Part shown: positions 44,230-44,849 of the stretch, piece after piece
Layout: every line of letters begins with the position of its first letter
Position numbering within the stretch: position 1 is the stretch's first letter
Assembly (NCBI GenBank): GCA_017407905.1
Contig: JAFQVS010000057.1
Span: 1 to 44,849 of the forward strand
Direction of reading: 5' to 3'
Length of the DNA: 44,849 bases
DNA from: Bacteroidaceae bacterium
GTDB lineage: Bacteria; Bacteroidota; Bacteroidia; Bacteroidales; Bacteroidaceae
The notes under the pieces: model-generated
Told to the model about the DNA's origin: nothing
Seen by the model: the letters and a program-made list of their open reading frames with translations, nothing else
Databases searched by the model: none
Translations under genes and position numbers: made by a program

Positions 44230-44312
44230 AGCAAAAATAGTAACAAACGAGCGAAATAATATCAAGCTTGCTTGATTATTTTAAAGCGAGTGCAGAAAAT
44301 TTGTTCGTGCCG
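44230..44312. repeat. CGAGCG hairpin repeat, copy A
   Basis: Blocks in order are AGCAAAAATAGTAACAAACG, AGCGAAATAAT, the hairpin ATCAAGC-TT-GCTTGAT (44261-44276), TATTTTAAAGCGAGTGCAG and AAAATTTGTTCGTGCC. The left end carries the -7 box of the LOG gene. It is the clearest copy and serves as reference for copies B, C and D. Confidence 0.75.
44232..44239 (-). promoter_or_regulatory. -7 element of the LOG gene
   Basis: CAAAAATA reads TATTTTTG on the minus strand, matching TAnnTTTG. The leader to the ATG at 44208 is about 18-20 nt. The nearest -33-like TTG is 23 nt upstream, inside the hairpin repeat. Confidence 0.65.
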
Positions 44313-44401
44313 AGCCTTTTTACTGCATTTTGCACTTAAAAATCACAAGGAGAATTTAAACTAAAGAATAAAAAGCTACCGAGAAGTTTGTCTAAAGAGA
44401 C

Positions 44402-44849
44402 AAAAAAGAGGAGCGTTTTTTTTGTGTGTGTTTTAATTGTTAGGAGTGTTATTACCGCTCCTCTTTCGACAAAGAGGAGCTGGCGCGCAGCGTCTGAGGA
44501 GTTCGATTGTACAGCAAAAATAATGTTGTTTGTGGTTGTTTTAACTCCTCACCTCGTTGGGGAGCTCCTCTTTATTACAAAAAAGAGGAGTGGTGTTTTG
44601 TGCGAGTTTAAAAAACCGTTATTACCGCTCCTCTTTCGACAAAGAGGAGCTGGCGCGTAGCGTCTGAGGAGTTCGATTATACATTAAAAAATAATGTTGT
44701 TTGTGGTTGTTTTTAACTCCTCACCCTTTCGGGAGCTCCTCTTTATTACAAAAAAGGGGAGCGGTGTTTTGTGCGAGTTTAAAAAACCGTTATTACCGCT
44801 CCTCTTTCGACAAAGAGGAGCTGGCGCGTAGCGTCTGAGGAGTTCGATT
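44402..44849. repeat. Hairpin-dense tandem repeat array, period 170-171 bp
   Basis: A partial unit (44402-44448) is followed by unit 1 (44449-44618), unit 2 (44619-44789) and a partial unit 3 (44790 to the window end). Each begins TTATTACCGCTCCTCTTTCG. Each full unit has three hairpins built on CTCCTC/GAGGAG: GCTCCTCTTT with AAAGAGGAGC, TGAGGAGTT with AACTCCTCA, and CTCCTCTTT with AAAGAGGAG. Differences between units fall mainly in loops or keep pairing. No plausible protein is encoded. The array continues beyond the window. Confidence 0.9.

Noticed and set aside
44209-44265. Longer start for the LOG-family gene
   Set aside because: It would place the -7 promoter box inside the coding region; the ATG at 44208 follows the box by a normal short leader.
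44388-44660. A 90-codon plus-strand frame over the right-end repeats
   Set aside because: It crosses unit boundaries of the tandem array, does not recur in register in each unit, and has no recognisable domain.
44402-44849. CRISPR array
   Set aside because: The units are about 170 bp, nearly identical along their whole length, and lack short repeats separated by unique spacers. No cas gene is nearby.

Overview
The window looks like ordinary chromosome of an anaerobic gut-type Bacteroidales bacterium. The evidence is the promoter grammar (TTTG, about 19 nt, TAnnTTTG), the lack of strong Shine-Dalgarno sites, the ftsK-lolA-trxB order, type B ribosomal protein L31, an S16 with a long charged tail, rubrerythrin, and pyruvate phosphate dikinase. 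The family cannot be settled from the sequence alone. There is no prophage, insertion sequence, CRISPR array, tRNA or rRNA.

Layout. 138-5273 (minus): rplU-rpmA, then ftsK-lolA-trxB. 5551-9293 (plus): DUF5063 protein, a DEDDy exonuclease, an RlmI-like methyltransferase, L31 and a secreted nuclease lipoprotein. 9402-13823 (minus): rubrerythrin, and an rlmD-rluA-peptidoglycan-binding-GDPD run. 14223-19641 (plus): ppdK and rhaB-rhaD. 19675-22490 (minus): an FAD oxidoreductase and class II fructose-bisphosphate aldolase. 22758-27072 (plus): udk, a lytic transglycosylase and a nuclease-helicase fusion. 27081-38758 (minus): a nine-gene efflux and signalling locus. 38927-44208: asparaginase, a DUF362 ferredoxin-like protein, a LicD protein, rpsP and a LOG-family protein. 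44402 to the end: a tandem repeat array that runs off the window.

The richest unit is 27081-38758. It holds a periplasmic adaptor, two homologous pairs of MacB/FtsX-type permeases, one ATPase and one TolC-type channel. A histidine kinase and an NtrC-type sigma-54 activator follow on the same strand. A near-consensus sigma-54 promoter lies just upstream of the adaptor gene, with a perfect 32-nt palindrome about 80 bp above the predicted start. The regulator pair has its own housekeeping promoter, placed so close to the start codon that the mRNA should be leaderless. The inferred circuit is a kinase/activator that switches on an adjacent four-permease efflux system through sigma-54.

A second theme is a dispersed hairpin repeat of roughly 80-150 nt. 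Four copies (17173, 21259, 42851, 44230) share CGAGCG boxes around an AT-rich stem. Three of them end in a -7 promoter element a few bases before a start codon, so the repeat seems to act as a portable promoter. The array at the right end is a different, hairpin-dense repeat with a period of 170-171 bp. Its copies differ mostly in loops or in ways that keep base pairing.

Codon use splits the genes. Strongly expressed genes (ppdK, rpmE2, rpsP) avoid the isoleucine codon ATA, while ordinary genes such as rhaB use it heavily.
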